A stretch of DNA of 64,000 nt, taken from contig WBMV01005958.1 of assembly GCA_013396655.1 (NCBI GenBank), positions 1 through 64,000 on the forward strand, read 5' to 3'. A model generated the notes under the pieces. The model was not told the DNA's origin and ran no database searches. It saw nothing but the letters and a program-made list of their open reading frames with translations. Positions 1 to 12,171 of this stretch are shown in pieces; position 1 is the stretch's first letter; each line of letters starts with the position of its first letter. This stretch comes from Campylorhamphus procurvoides (lineage: Eukaryota; Chordata; Aves; Passeriformes; Dendrocolaptidae). The position numbers were made by a program, and so were the translations under genes.

Positions 1-2714
1 CTGCTGAACTAGGACAACAAGTTGCAGAGAAGAGCCTGTAAAAACAGTGAAATACTTTGTTGGAAAGCAACATATCTGGCAGTAGCCATGAAGTTCTGGG
101 GGCCCAAAGTATACCTGAGAGTGTGGTGCTAGTCCATGAAGAATCATTTTCTATTCCAGATGTGTTCAATTAGTGGTCATTGGCTGTGAGTGTTAATCAT
201 CCTATTGTAAATAATATCATTAGAGGAGATAAAATAATAATTACGTTCTCTTTTACAGCTGCTGTATTGATAATTTGAGTGATCATATGGAATAAACACA
301 CTGCTTGTAAACGCCACACACAGCAACATAAGCCCTCGTGTTTCCAGAAAAATCGGATTCATTACCTAGTGTGCAACAAGCCAATAATTACACACAAGAG
401 AGGAAGACATTGATTATTTATTTCAGAATTGTGCAAGCCTGGGTACTCAGTGGTATACTGCAAATCAAGCACACCTACTATCAAAACATTTTACTTTTTA
501 TACATTTTAGCAAACAACAGAATTAGTGTTCATTGTCTACATGTTCTCTTGTTAATTAGTGTTCTATCCTCTATTGGTTAATTATTCTTTAGCTTCTCAG
601 GCTAATTACTCCACATGCTTAGTCTTGCTCTTCTTTTGGGTAGGTGGGTTTCCTGGGTCAGTGGTGTCTGAGTTGCTGGTCATGATCTGCCCCTGCCAGA
701 ATCACCTTTTACCCAGTCAGAGCTGGTTCAGCACAGTTGCTGAGTTGGCTTTATTAGTTTCTTCCTTATCTTGGGAGTTCTGCCAGATGTCCTTGCAGCC
801 CATATATTCTGAATTCTTTGTGTCCACTATCAGTGGTACATCCTTCTTCCCATGCATTGTTAACCTCCCTCTAGCTCTGAGATCACTGAAGCATGTCCAG
901 TCCTAAATCTTAAAAAGGGAATTCTTCCAACAAGTAATTTGTTTTTCTAACACCTGGACTTCACATAGAGCTTCCTTTTCGCTGTGATGTGTTTAATGGA
1001 TTAAGTCTCCCTTCTTGTTGATTAGGCTTGAAAGTATACAAAGATCAAACATCAAAGAACATCCTTTCTTAAGAAAATTTCACGTATTCCACATTTTGCA
1101 ACACTAACACCCTAAAGTAAAATAGTAAAGCCCTTCTTGTGCAAAAGTCCAAAACCACAAGCACAATCATGTGCCCCAGAAAGAGAGCCAGAAAGATCAA
1201 CAGTGTCAGTAATTAAGTTCTATAGTAGAAGGAAATTTTTAAAGTAAAATTCCCAGATGATTTGAGGAAGTGGCTCATATCCTAAGCTACAAAGAAAGGC
1301 AGAAAATCCCTCCGAATGGTCCCTGCCAGCTTGACCAGGGGAAAATTTCCTTTCTATTTTGATGGTATTCAGAAGTTCCTAGGACCAGAAGCTTTAATCA
1401 GTATGCAGTTGTGAGTCCGTAAAATTCATTTAACTTGAATGCAGGATCAGACGAGAGGTAAACATTTCACATAGAAAAAATGAAAGCGATATTCACTTAG
1501 ACACAGTGTGAATGATTGACAAGATGTGTGGGGTTTCTTTAGTCATTCCTGCATCAGCTTTGCTGGTTGAGGGAGATTACATGTGCTTGTGAAGGCAGAC
1601 TGACTCTTTATAATAGCATTAGCCATATTATGCATTCGTTCTGTGAAATGGAATTCGTGGGCTACAACACTAATTTCAAGGTTATATTTTTTAACATATG
1701 AACATTTCCTTTACAGAATTTCATGGATTGTAAACACTGTGTCTTATACGGAGATGATTCTACCTTATGTTCTGTCCATTTTCAAACATATGGTGAGGTG
1801 TTTTTAAAGTGTGTACTTCCAAGGCTTTTATTTCCTTACAGCATGGTGAAAATAAGTTGTCATTTTGATAGATTCATCTCAGTTTTGCTGTATCTCATCT
1901 CAGGGAAGCCCTTCTGCAAAGTGCAGTAAAGGTTTTAAGTCGAGCAGGACTGGTCTCTGTAACTGAGGTTGAGCCTTGGCTTGTTGGCTGCAGCAAAGCA
2001 GCTTCATCAGTGGCTGCTACTGAGCCCTGAACTGTCAGGAGAGGGCGCAGCCTGCCCAGAAGTCTCTAATGGAAAAAGGTCTTATGGTGTGTCAAGATGA
2101 TTCAGAAAGGCTCTCCCAAAAACCTGCATGGTCTGGAGGCTCAGACACTCCTGGGTTGAGAATTAAGGATGGCAGGGGAGACTTATTATGGTATACATCC
2201 ATGTCCTTTGTAAAACTTAATCATTCATAATTCTCCATAAAACTGAGTATGTAGTAACTACAGGGAAACGATTGAGCTTTTTATTTCTCATTTTGAAGTT
2301 TACAACGTGGTTCCTGAATGTAAATTTTAGTTATACTATAAGCTGTACCATATATTGTGTAGTGTGGTGCAGCATATCTTCTGAAAGATGTTGGACTACC
2401 AGGAATGGATAGTGCAATTCTTTTTTCTTTTTAATTTTAAAAATACATACAGTACAACATGGCTCCTGGTGGTGCAAGATTTTTCTAGCTTCCCTACTCA
2501 GTGGGGAAGAAACTTGTTTTAATCAAAGACTAGATAAATCTCCAAACTTCAGGCAATGTGCTTCCCTCTCTGCGATGTCTGGCAACGATGCTGAGCAGAA
2601 ACTAGAACGTCAAGAAATTACCTTGCTTGATTTTTCTCTTTCTTTCCTTTTTTTTTTTTTAATTCACATTGGAATCAGACATTTAAAGATTTGAAATTAT
2701 CCATAAAATGAATT
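1..2714. other. Intergenic, no gene seen
   Basis: Only short chance open frames occur here, with no splice-flanked coding block and no protein similarity that I recognise. The composition is moderately AT-rich, with a few homopolymer runs such as the T run near 2650. No convincing repeat was found before the CR1 element that follows. Confidence 0.6.
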
Positions 2715-3517
2715 TTAAATGGTCTTTGGAGACCTTGACAAATTAGAGGGCAACCGTAAGAAGTTTAACAAGGGCAAGTGCCAGATCTTGCACCTGGGAT
2801 GGGGCAACCCTGGCTGTACAGACAGACTGGGCAATGAGAAATGAGATGCTGGAAAGCAGTGCCATGGAAAGGGACCTGGGAGGTGCTGGTGGATGGGAAG
2901 TTGAATGTGAGTCAGCAGTGCCCTGGCAGCCAGGAGGGCCAACCCTGTCCTGGGGGGCATCAGGCAAAGCAGCACCAGCTGGGTGAGGGAGGGGATTGTC
3001 CCACTCTGCTCTGCACTGGGATGGCCTCACCTTGAATATTGTGGGCAGTTCTGAGTGCCACAATATAAAGAAGATATGAAACTATGAAAGGAGGGCAACA
3101 AGGATGGTGAAGGGTCTGGAGGGGAAGCCGTGTGAGGAGAGGCTGAGGGCACTTGCTTGGTTTGGTCTGGAGAAGAGGAGACTGAGGGGAGACCTCATTG
3201 TGGTCTTCAACAACCTCACGAGGGGAAGTGGACCAGTGACAGGATTCAAGGGAATGGCATGAAGCTGAGTCAGGGGAGGCTTAGGTTGGATATTAGGAAA
3301 AGGTTTTTTACCCAGAGGGTGGCTGGGCACTGGAACAGGCTCCCCAGGGAAGTAGTCACAGCACCAAGTCTGTCTCAGTTCAAGAAGCATTTGGACAACA
3401 CTCAGTTACATGGTGGGATTCTTGGAGTGTCTTATGCAGGGCCAGGAGTTGGACTTGATGATCCTGTTGAGTCCCTTCCATTTCAGCATCGTCTGTGAGA
3501 CTGTGATTCTCTGAAAA
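2715..3517 (+). mobile_element. CR1 LINE, 5'-truncated copy (3' end of reverse transcriptase region plus 3' tail)
   Basis: The block reads as the 3' part of a chicken-repeat-1 (CR1) non-LTR retrotransposon in sense orientation. It holds the phrases 'gggcaagtgccagatcttgc', 'aggatggtgaagggtctgga', 'ggttggatattaggaaaagg' and 'ctccccagggaagtagtcac', and ends with 'gttggacttgatgatcctg' and 'tgtgattctctg', the typical avian 3' end. Remnants of the reverse-transcriptase C-terminus ('gaccttgacaaattagaggg') are broken by stops and frameshifts, so the copy is dead. The 5' truncation is normal for CR1 target-primed insertion. Confidence 0.9.
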
Positions 3518-6500
3518 CTTTGCAATTCATCTTCACAGAGTTTTTTGACTTTTTTACGCCCTGACATGAAAATGAATTGGCACATTTCTCTGAAATGTTT
3601 TTAATTCAGTAAAACAGCATTTATCTTACATCCTTAGCTGAAACAAACCCAACTACTGCATTATCAAGAGCTTTTCTGACTGAATTCACCAGTCAACCTC
3701 AAAAGCTTTAAATTTTTTTGTGGCTGTGGTTTCATAAGGTGGGCATTATGCAAGCTAGCTGAATGAATAATATGTGCTCACTGCTGGCTTCTAAATGGGC
3801 ATCAGTTAGTAAAAGAAAAATCCTGCAGTTCCTGGTAGCTGAGTTAAAGCTGCAGCTGAGCAGAGCATGAACTGTTACTAAAACAGCCTGTTACTAAAAG
3901 GCACTGTCCTTTGGCATCGCAAGATCTAAAACAGATCTATGAGCAGTGGATGCTTGTTTCTTTGAGGAGTGGTTGGTGCCTTGAGCTCCCTCCCAAATCA
4001 GTGCAGTCTGCCTGGTCCTTCCTCAGGACACTGCAGAGCCTCGTGGCCCCAGGGCATCATCCAACCACTTCAGAGACCCCCTTGTGAAGAGCCCACCTGG
4101 GTCTGTAAGTGGTCTGCAGAACAGAGACCCTGAGGATCCCCATTCCTTGCAGTTCTAAGACTGCCTGAATTAATTCCTGATCCATGTGGTCTTCACATGT
4201 CTGCTGACAGTGAAAGCAACTTGAGTCTGGCCTCCCTGTGCTTGGTGTTAGCTGTTAGGACAACTCTTGTGTGATGGTCCAAAGCTTTTCAGAGGCCCTG
4301 GGATACTCTAGTAAACATCTCAAATGCCCACATCTTCTGCATCACTGCTGTTTCCTTTAGCATTTACCTTTGGGCATGTAGAATGACCAGGAACTGGTTT
4401 CTCTTCCTTTGGGAATCCAACAAAGGTGTTTTAGCTTTTCCCAGCTCCTCAAGCAATGAACTCTCTCCATCTGCACTAGTCACAATGACATAAAATATGA
4501 AACATTGTAGTATGTGTTTTAGATGGAACAAAGACATCTTCTGTTTGGAGTGCAATTACATTTTACAAATCTCCTTGGCTGCCTGTACTGGAGTCATAGT
4601 ACGAAAGTGAGAAGGCATTGCTACAACAGCAGCCCATTCTCTTGTGATTCACAGGCTATTAAAAATTCCAAAACTGTCCTTAAACAAGCCTGAATGTGTT
4701 AACTACAAAGAACTCTGTGTAGTTACAGAAAACAGATGAAATGGCAGTTATTTTAGAAGTTTCCTACATCTGTATGTAAGTTCTTTGGGTTTTGACTCAG
4801 GCTTAGCTGGGCAAAGATAGGGTTGTTGCTGCCCAACATGGTTTGTTGGGAGGGTTTTATTTTTTGTTTTGTTTTGGTTTTGTTTGGTTGCTTGTTTTTT
4901 TTTTTCTTTTAAGGAACTCCTTTCTGAGTCTTGGCCACGTTTGCAGCTGATTCGGGGCATCTGATGAACATGGAGGTGCACATTCTTGCCGTGTGAGGGC
5001 TGCTCAGTGGATTAACCAGATCATGAATGTCAAAACAGCCTCACTTTACCTGCCATGGTCTAGACCACATCCTCCAAGCGGTACAAGTTAATGACTTCAG
5101 TGTGGCAATATTACATGTACACCCGGCCTCAACCTATTTTTATACATAACTCATCAGCAATGCATGCAAAGTGTATTTCAGTGTATGTACATATTAATGG
5201 TGGCAAGGCTTGTTAACAGAGTTAATAGCCAAACCAAGGTATGACAATACTTCCTTCTCCTAGAAGATGGTGTTGTGTGAGTACCTCAGCTGTCAGCAGG
5301 AAAGCAAGATTTCCAGAGCCCTCAGTAGCAAAATTATTTGTTTAATGCAGGGTCTAAATGCAGAAAGGCAATATGAAAAGAAATCAAAATTACTCATTTC
5401 AAGACAGTCCCTTACCTTTTAGAGGAATGACTTGTGAGCTTTTTGCATTTAGGATGAAAGTGCTAAAAATGGTTTAAGACCATTATTCTGTTTTAATGAA
5501 CTAATTTATTTATTGGACAGAGGTGAGTTGATTTCCATAATCATGCTCCTTCCTCGTGCATCAGCTCCTCTCTGTCACAAAGGGAGTCAGTAGCCTCCAA
5601 ACACCCATCAGCTGATAGGAAATTCCAAGGTACAAGCCACTAACTCTGTGTGTGTGATAGTCACTATTACATCAGTCTCTTGCTTACTAAGCTGTGCAGG
5701 GTAGTGGCATACATGCTCTGTAATCATTATTAACATCTGTTTTAACACACTTTCATTTCTAAGGCATTTTCGAGTTTGGGAATGTTTTGTTTGGGTGGGG
5801 TTTTTTTAAGGTTTAGGAACACTGAAACTTACTTCTACAGGTGTTGTTTTTATACATATGTCAGAATACATGCAATATCCTGTTGTAATCACACAAGTAC
5901 ATTTCATTTCTGTTTGTCAACACAGTCAGTGACATTCAGGTGTCACATTCAGATGTTTTGATCAAGCTTTCCTCACAAACCAATGTTGTGTGACTGTCAG
6001 TGATGCTTATCGATAAAAATAATTGGAGAATTTTTTTGCAAAGATCATGCCCTTTTCTCTTTACAGTGAATGACAAAATGCCCATTAAGCATAGATGAAA
6101 GTAGGATTCAGTCCAGGTTTTAAAACGGAAATGGCTTAGATTTTTCTGAGTTAATGAGAACTTCTGTCTCAAATGCAACTCCTATGCAAGGAAGGTGGTT
6201 CCTTTCACAGGTATCTGTCAAAATCCTTCTCATTGTCTTTGAGACTCATATCTGATGCCTTGTTTCAGTACCACATATGCCACTTTTATCGTCTTGTTAT
6301 ATTTTTCAGCAATAGGTTTGCTTTGTTGATCTATGTTTACTGAGATAGAAAGCATCTGGGATGTAGGCACAGAACAAGGCTAGATCTCAGAAAAACAGCA
6401 CTGCTTTCTTGAAAGCTCTTATACAAGAAATATGTGAGATTGGCCATACCTGATCTTAAGGTACCTGACAAGTCTGTTGTCATAAACCACAAGAGAATCT

Positions 6501-9500
6501 AGAGAGAAAATGCCATGCTCCAAATAGCTAAAATGTGTTGGAGTGCTAACAGAAGTGCTGTCAGCCCCAGAGTCCTGCATGCATCGAGCCTTGGCTGCAC
6601 CAGCAGTCAGGGTGAGACCTTCAGGTGGAGGGATCTGTTAATCTCTGTGTCATCCCCTGCTGTTGTCTCAGCAGCAGAAAGAAAAGAAGCAAGAGTGAGT
6701 GCCTGACATTTGTACCAAGAACAGGCAGAGCGGGAGAAGGAGCAGGCAGAGGGGAGTGTGTAGAACAGGTCAGGGAGAAAACAGCACGATGACAAAGGCA
6801 AGCACGGAGACACTGGGCAGATGAGGAGATGAAAAGTCCAACCTCCACCCTTTCAATATCCAGGACGAATCAGAGATCTCTGGAGAGCAGCTGAACCAGC
6901 TCTGTTTCCACGAGGAGAGCTAGGAAAGATGAGATTAGGTAAATCCAGGTATCTGAGCAATCTGTTTAAATTCATTAGGCCCTAAGAAGGAACCCATTTT
7001 CTAAATCATAGCTAGCTGGGTTTCAGCTCTGGGAGAAGGATGGTGTCTCTGAGTCAGCTTCTTGATTCTAGAAAGCAAGTATGACCCTGTGAGACTTACA
7101 TGGTGTCACTGATGTGCCCTGCCAGAGTGTGCCTCCCCTCACCATTCTCTGCATATCTGCAGCAACCATACAGTCTAAGTGCAGCCTCACCCCATCTCTA
7201 AACTTACTGAACTCAAGGAGTGTGCATTAGTGATGAATTTGTCTCACAGCATTCAGTTTTTAACCACTGAGATGAAAAAAAACAATAATAAGCACAACAA
7301 ATCTTTCAATTTATAGGATCTGGCGCTTGTTGCAAGAAGCTTTGATTCCCAGCACAAACTGATTGCCAGATGCTTCAAAGGAGAAGCTTTTGTCTCAATT
7401 TCCCTGCATATATCGAATTGTTTATAATGTAGGCCACAGGGTCTTTTCTGTCTGCTTGGTTGGATGTAGGTCAGCAGTTCAGTGGATCTAAATGAAAGAG
7501 GACCTTCAATTGGTTTGCATGGAAATGGCATTAGGCCAATTGCCCAGTTGTGGAATGTTATAAGAGCAGAACAGACATAATTATTTCCAAATTTGGCCAC
7601 AATCCATATTTTATCCATATTTATCCATATTTTGCTGCAAATGGTCTTGGCTCCTTCAGCAAGAAATCCCCTGGGCAGAGAACATATCCTTAGTAACTCA
7701 CTGGTTTTTTACTGGGTATATACCACTGTTTCATGCTGGGTGGAGTTTCCAACAAGTTCTCCTCTGTGGAGAGACCAAGATGCGTAACCCTTGCTAGTGA
7801 TGCAGCTATCTCCCAAAATCAGGCCTCTGTCTCCTTGGCAGCGTGTCTCAAATGTTGCAGTTTATGAAATGGTCCACTGTTTTCTGAGCAGCAATTAATT
7901 CTTGACAAAAACCTGTTTGCAATAGCCTGGATTTTTCGAGGAGCAAAGTCTCTTGTGCATATCACCATGTGGAGCAGGAGGGAGTCCCAGGAGAACTGCA
8001 GAGATCTCCCACCAGTCAAATGCTTGTTCTTGTCTTCCAAAGCAGTGGTGGGATGTGAACCAGCTTTTGTTCAAAAATAACGTAGGCATTTTAGCACATG
8101 ACTGCCCCACACAAGCATGTCCTCTTGTACCTTCTGGGGTCATTTTATCTGAATTGTGCTGATGGAACTCAACTGCTGCCAGATGGCCCTTTGCAGAGTT
8201 GTTTCAGGGGTGAGGAAGATGCAGACTGAACCTGCTGTCACAAATTGACCTCTTGCTCAGGGATAGCTGGTGTATCCACTCATGGCTGCTGATCCATGAG
8301 TCTTCTGATCTTCTTTCTGTATAAATGTCTCTAGATGCAGTTTGACAGCAGATTACATTGAGATTTTTCCACTCTGCAGTTCTACACTATCAAGACATGC
8401 TTAAATTATCCCACAGACAGTGCCTTCAGAGAGGCCTGTGTTACTTACACATCCCTCGTTTTGACAGACGACTTGGACACCCTTATTAGCTAGGCCACTT
8501 CTCTGGAGAGCCCCCCCTTTGTCAATCTGACAGAGATGCAGCCAAACAGAGCAACAATGCCGTGCTGTGTAGAAGAAACCCAGGCCAATAACCCCCTACA
8601 AGGCATGACAAGAGTCACTGCGTGCTCAGGTTTGCCTTGGAGCACGTTTGCTTTTACAGACCTGGACCAGTTTCTTCCGAGTCAGATTCTGTCCTGTGCA
8701 TACCACTGTGGTGCCTTTAATTCAGTTGGAGAGTGGATCAGATAGATTTCTTCCCCCTTCACAATTATTACCTTGTTATTGCTCTGTTTTTTAACATGTA
8801 TTCTGGTTGCATCGCACAGCCACAAGCATGCCCCAGGGCCTGCTGCAGTTAAGTGTCTGTGCTGTGTTTTGGTCTCTTGATGTGACAAAGGAGCCATCAC
8901 TGCATTATAAACTTATCTCTGTAGCTTTCCAAGGCTCATTCTTGCCTGTGGGAAAGCTTCATGTGTGAAAAGCGTCACATTTTCTGTGGGATGGGCTGGA
9001 CCATTACATCCTGAGCTGCATCTTGCCATTTCTTTTTCTGCACTGGAGCTGATAAGATGGAGCAGATAGGAGTAGGTCAGAGCTGTGTTGCACCCCAGTC
9101 TAATGATGGCCCTAGGTCAGCGTCTGCAGCAGTCTCCAAGTTTCCTTTGGAAGTCAAAAATTATGATTTTGAATGAGCGAGTTCCATGAAGAACAGGAAA
9201 TAATCTCTGCAGCTGTGGCAGCTGTCACAGCACTTCTGTGATCTTTGGAGTACCAGTTTTATTCCTGTGAATTCTTTTTGGCCGATCTAACACCTTGGTG
9301 TTGAATTCAACCTTTTCAGCTCTGAGAAAGCAAGCATGACCACCACAGGACCTTCAGTGGTGCACAAAGGTGCTGTTTGTGCTTCCCATTGCACTGGTAT
9401 TGCTCGGCTATGAAAGAACAGAATCACTGTTTTTGCCAAGGCAGTGGTTGCTAGAAGAGAGGGGTCTCCCAAGGGATTGTAGGTGATAAGTTGCTCTGTT

Positions 9501-10739
9501 GGTAGAATGCAACAAGCTGTAGTGATACCTACCTGACACACGTATGTAGGCTTTGGACTTGCTGGCAATAAAATAATTTTGAAGATCAGGAATAAATCTG
9601 TCTGTGATTGCCTGTGTGTATTTACACTATTCTTGCAAAGGACAAAAAGAAAACAGGTGCCTGCTGTTTTGATGATTAGTATTGCTTGTCTGCATGAAGA
9701 TTGTTTCCACTGAGGCTTTTATGCATGGTCTTTTACAGCTAATGGGCTGCTCCTGTGTAAGATTCTTCCAGAGGATACTGCAGAGGAGCCAGATGCAATT
9801 AGAACTGAGAAGACTGTGTCCCAGTCCTTCTTTGTAACCTCATTCTTTGACATCTATTATCTTTAAATTACATCCTTAGTGTTGTCACTCTGTCAGAGTA
9901 GGATCACCCTTGCCTAGATCTTACACCATGGAAGGTTCAGTATAGCCTTAACCTAGTTAGGAGTCTGAGGATTTTCTCCTTGTTTCCTTCAGGTGTATTA
10001 AAATGGATTCTCCTGATATGGATTCTGTAAAATAGGCATAAGTTAAAAAAAAAAATATTCAGGCACTGATTCTCTATGCTCCAAAGACCTCACCATCCTG
10101 AATACCACTGGCAATAAGAAATGCCTGTAAATGTAATGCCTTCAGGTTTAACAAACTATCATTCTCCCTCTGTTGCTGCAGTCCATTAAGGCCTGTAGCC
10201 CCAGATCTTTGATCAGTCTTTAGCTGGACAAAGTAGAGAAGGAATTTGAAGTGAATTAGAACACATCAGGACTCCTGAGTTTAGCTAAGACTGCATGTAA
10301 AAATAATAGTCTTAGAAAGTGAAAAGCCTGTGCCCTACATCTGCTGAGCAAGGGGTTTCAATCTCGTGTTTGTTTTTCCTGTGTGCTGGCAGATTCCCAA
10401 AACGGGATGCATTCTGACTGCAGCTAAATAAACAGCTGGAGGAGTGTTGTCTCTGTGCAGAGCCACAGGTCCGTTCCCTTTCTGTTTCCAGGCACTCTGC
10501 CCATTCCCCATCCTTTGTAAAGGCTCCAGCCTCACGGGAGGGTGAGCACGTTCACGTACAACGTAGTGTTGGTGTGATCTGAGACCGAGCTCAGCAAATG
10601 ATTTCTGTCCCATTTCCCCACAGGTGGTCACTTGGTATATCCGCATTTTGGTAAAGCACTCCAAAACAGGCTGAGTAACACTTTATGTAGCTTGTGGTCA
10701 TTCACCACTCCCTGGCATTTGGCCCTTTTGGACTCAAAG
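3518..10739. other. Intergenic, no gene seen
   Basis: No supported exon on either strand. The stretch holds a T-rich run near 4860-4912, a short tandem repeat at 7602-7634 and an AT-rich stretch at about 7360-7620 that looks like a possible conserved non-coding element. The longest open frames (about 110-120 codons) have no splice context and resemble no family that I know. Confidence 0.55.
7602..7634. repeat. Short tandem repeat, three copies of an 'atccatattt' unit
   Basis: Three adjacent copies of a 10-11 base unit (atccatattt, with or without an extra t) are visible. It looks like a small slippage-type duplication. Confidence 0.6.
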
Positions 10740-11262
10740 GAGGTGAGTGTCCTGCTCTGCTCTGCACTGGTGTGCAGTTTTGGGCATCACAATATTAAAA
10801 AGATAATAAGCTATTAGAGAGTGTCCAAAGGAAGGCCACAAGGATGGTGAAAGGTCTGCAGGGGAAGCCCTGTGAGGAGCATCTGAGGTCACTTGGTCTG
10901 TTCAACCTGTAGAAGAGGAGACTGAGGGGAAACTTCATTGTGGGCTTCAGCACCCTCTTGAGGGAAGCAGAGGGGCAGGTAGTGGTCTCTTCACTCTCAT
11001 GACCACTGACAGGACAAAAGGAAATGGCATGGCACTGAGTCCGGGGTGGTTTAGGCTGGATATCAGGAAAAGATTTTTTGCCCAGTGGGTGATTGATCTT
11101 TGGAACAGTCTCCCCTGGGAAATGATCACAGCACCAAGCCTGTCTGAGTTCAAGAAGCATTTGGACAATGCTACATCTCAGGCAAATGGTGTGATTGTCC
11201 TGATGATCCTGATGGCTCCCTTCCATCTCAGTATATTCCATGATTCTGAGATTCTATGATAA
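10740..11262 (+). mobile_element. CR1 LINE, 3' fragment
   Basis: This is a second sense-orientation CR1 copy, clearly related to the one at 2715-3517. Shared phrases include 'cctgctctgctctgcactgg', 'acaaggatggtgaaaggtct', 'gaggagactgaggggaaac', 'ggctggatatcaggaaaaga' and 'gtctgagttcaagaagcatt'. It ends at 'gattctgagattctatgat', the CR1 terminal repeat. It starts further 3' than the first copy and is non-functional. Confidence 0.9.
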
Positions 11263-12155
11263 AACACTAAGCTATGCACAAACCTGGCAATGCAAAGCAG
11301 CTCAGGTCAGATTTATCTGCTGCTGTAATCTCCTCAACATCTGTGGAGTACCAGCATTGTTTCTTCTACATTCAAGAGTAGGAGACCACCAAGGAGTGAA
11401 GGCTGAATACTGAAACATTTAGCATTTCCAGTGCTGTTTGTAAAGAAACACACCAGCCAAGCACCATTGCATATCTTGGCTTCCAAGAAGGTGTCTTGCT
11501 ATATATGCCAGTGTTGAACAGTTCAAAAAGGACAGAGGTGAAAAAAATTGCCCCGTTCAGTCCAAGGAAGGCGATAAATCTGATCTCTTGAAATATGGTT
11601 CTGCTTTATCTGGTTTTACTTTTAGTGTAAGGGGAGGCACACTGTTTTCTTATTGTCACCTGTTTCTGGCAATGCAGGACCTTCTTGCAAGCCATTTAAA
11701 GTTCCCATAACCAGTAATTACCTTGGATCTGGCTGAAAAGAAACTCTGCTCTCAGCAATATGGAAAGTAATTAAATAAAGGTCACATGTTTACAGAGCCC
11801 TTCCCATGTCATTAGTATTGCTAGTTGATAGAGTGTATTGTTTCTTTCTCCTGTGTGTAGAACATGCTTGTATTGCCTGTGGAATGCTTAAGAGTGATGT
11901 TGTGCAGGTGCTCTCAACGTTCCTTGGCTTCTTCCAGGGCTTTTTATTCAGAGCTCTTTCCAAGCCTGACCAAGACAGGTGAACCCCTGTAGAAGCAAAA
12001 TTGCAAGTGTCTTCTTTATTGTGTTGTGCATAACCCTCTGCCTCCGGCACTGAAAGCTTCTGCTGGTTTTCACTTTCTTAGAGTGGTAGTTTCTTTCCTA
12101 TTAGCAGGTGCTTAAGGAAACATGTGGAGTTGTCCATCTGTGGCCTGTGGTTTCC

Positions 12156-12171
12156 ATATATATATATATAA
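12156..12171. repeat. (AT)n microsatellite
   Basis: An uninterrupted alternating AT tract of 16 bases, followed by an A/T-rich run. Confidence 0.8.

Noticed and set aside
3157..3498. Open frame of 113 codons on the plus strand
   Set aside because: It lies inside the dead CR1 copy at 2715-3517 and is remnant LINE sequence.
10795..11241. Open frame of 148 codons on the minus strand
   Set aside because: It is antisense to the CR1 fragment at 10740-11262, and a similar antisense frame appears in the other CR1 copy.
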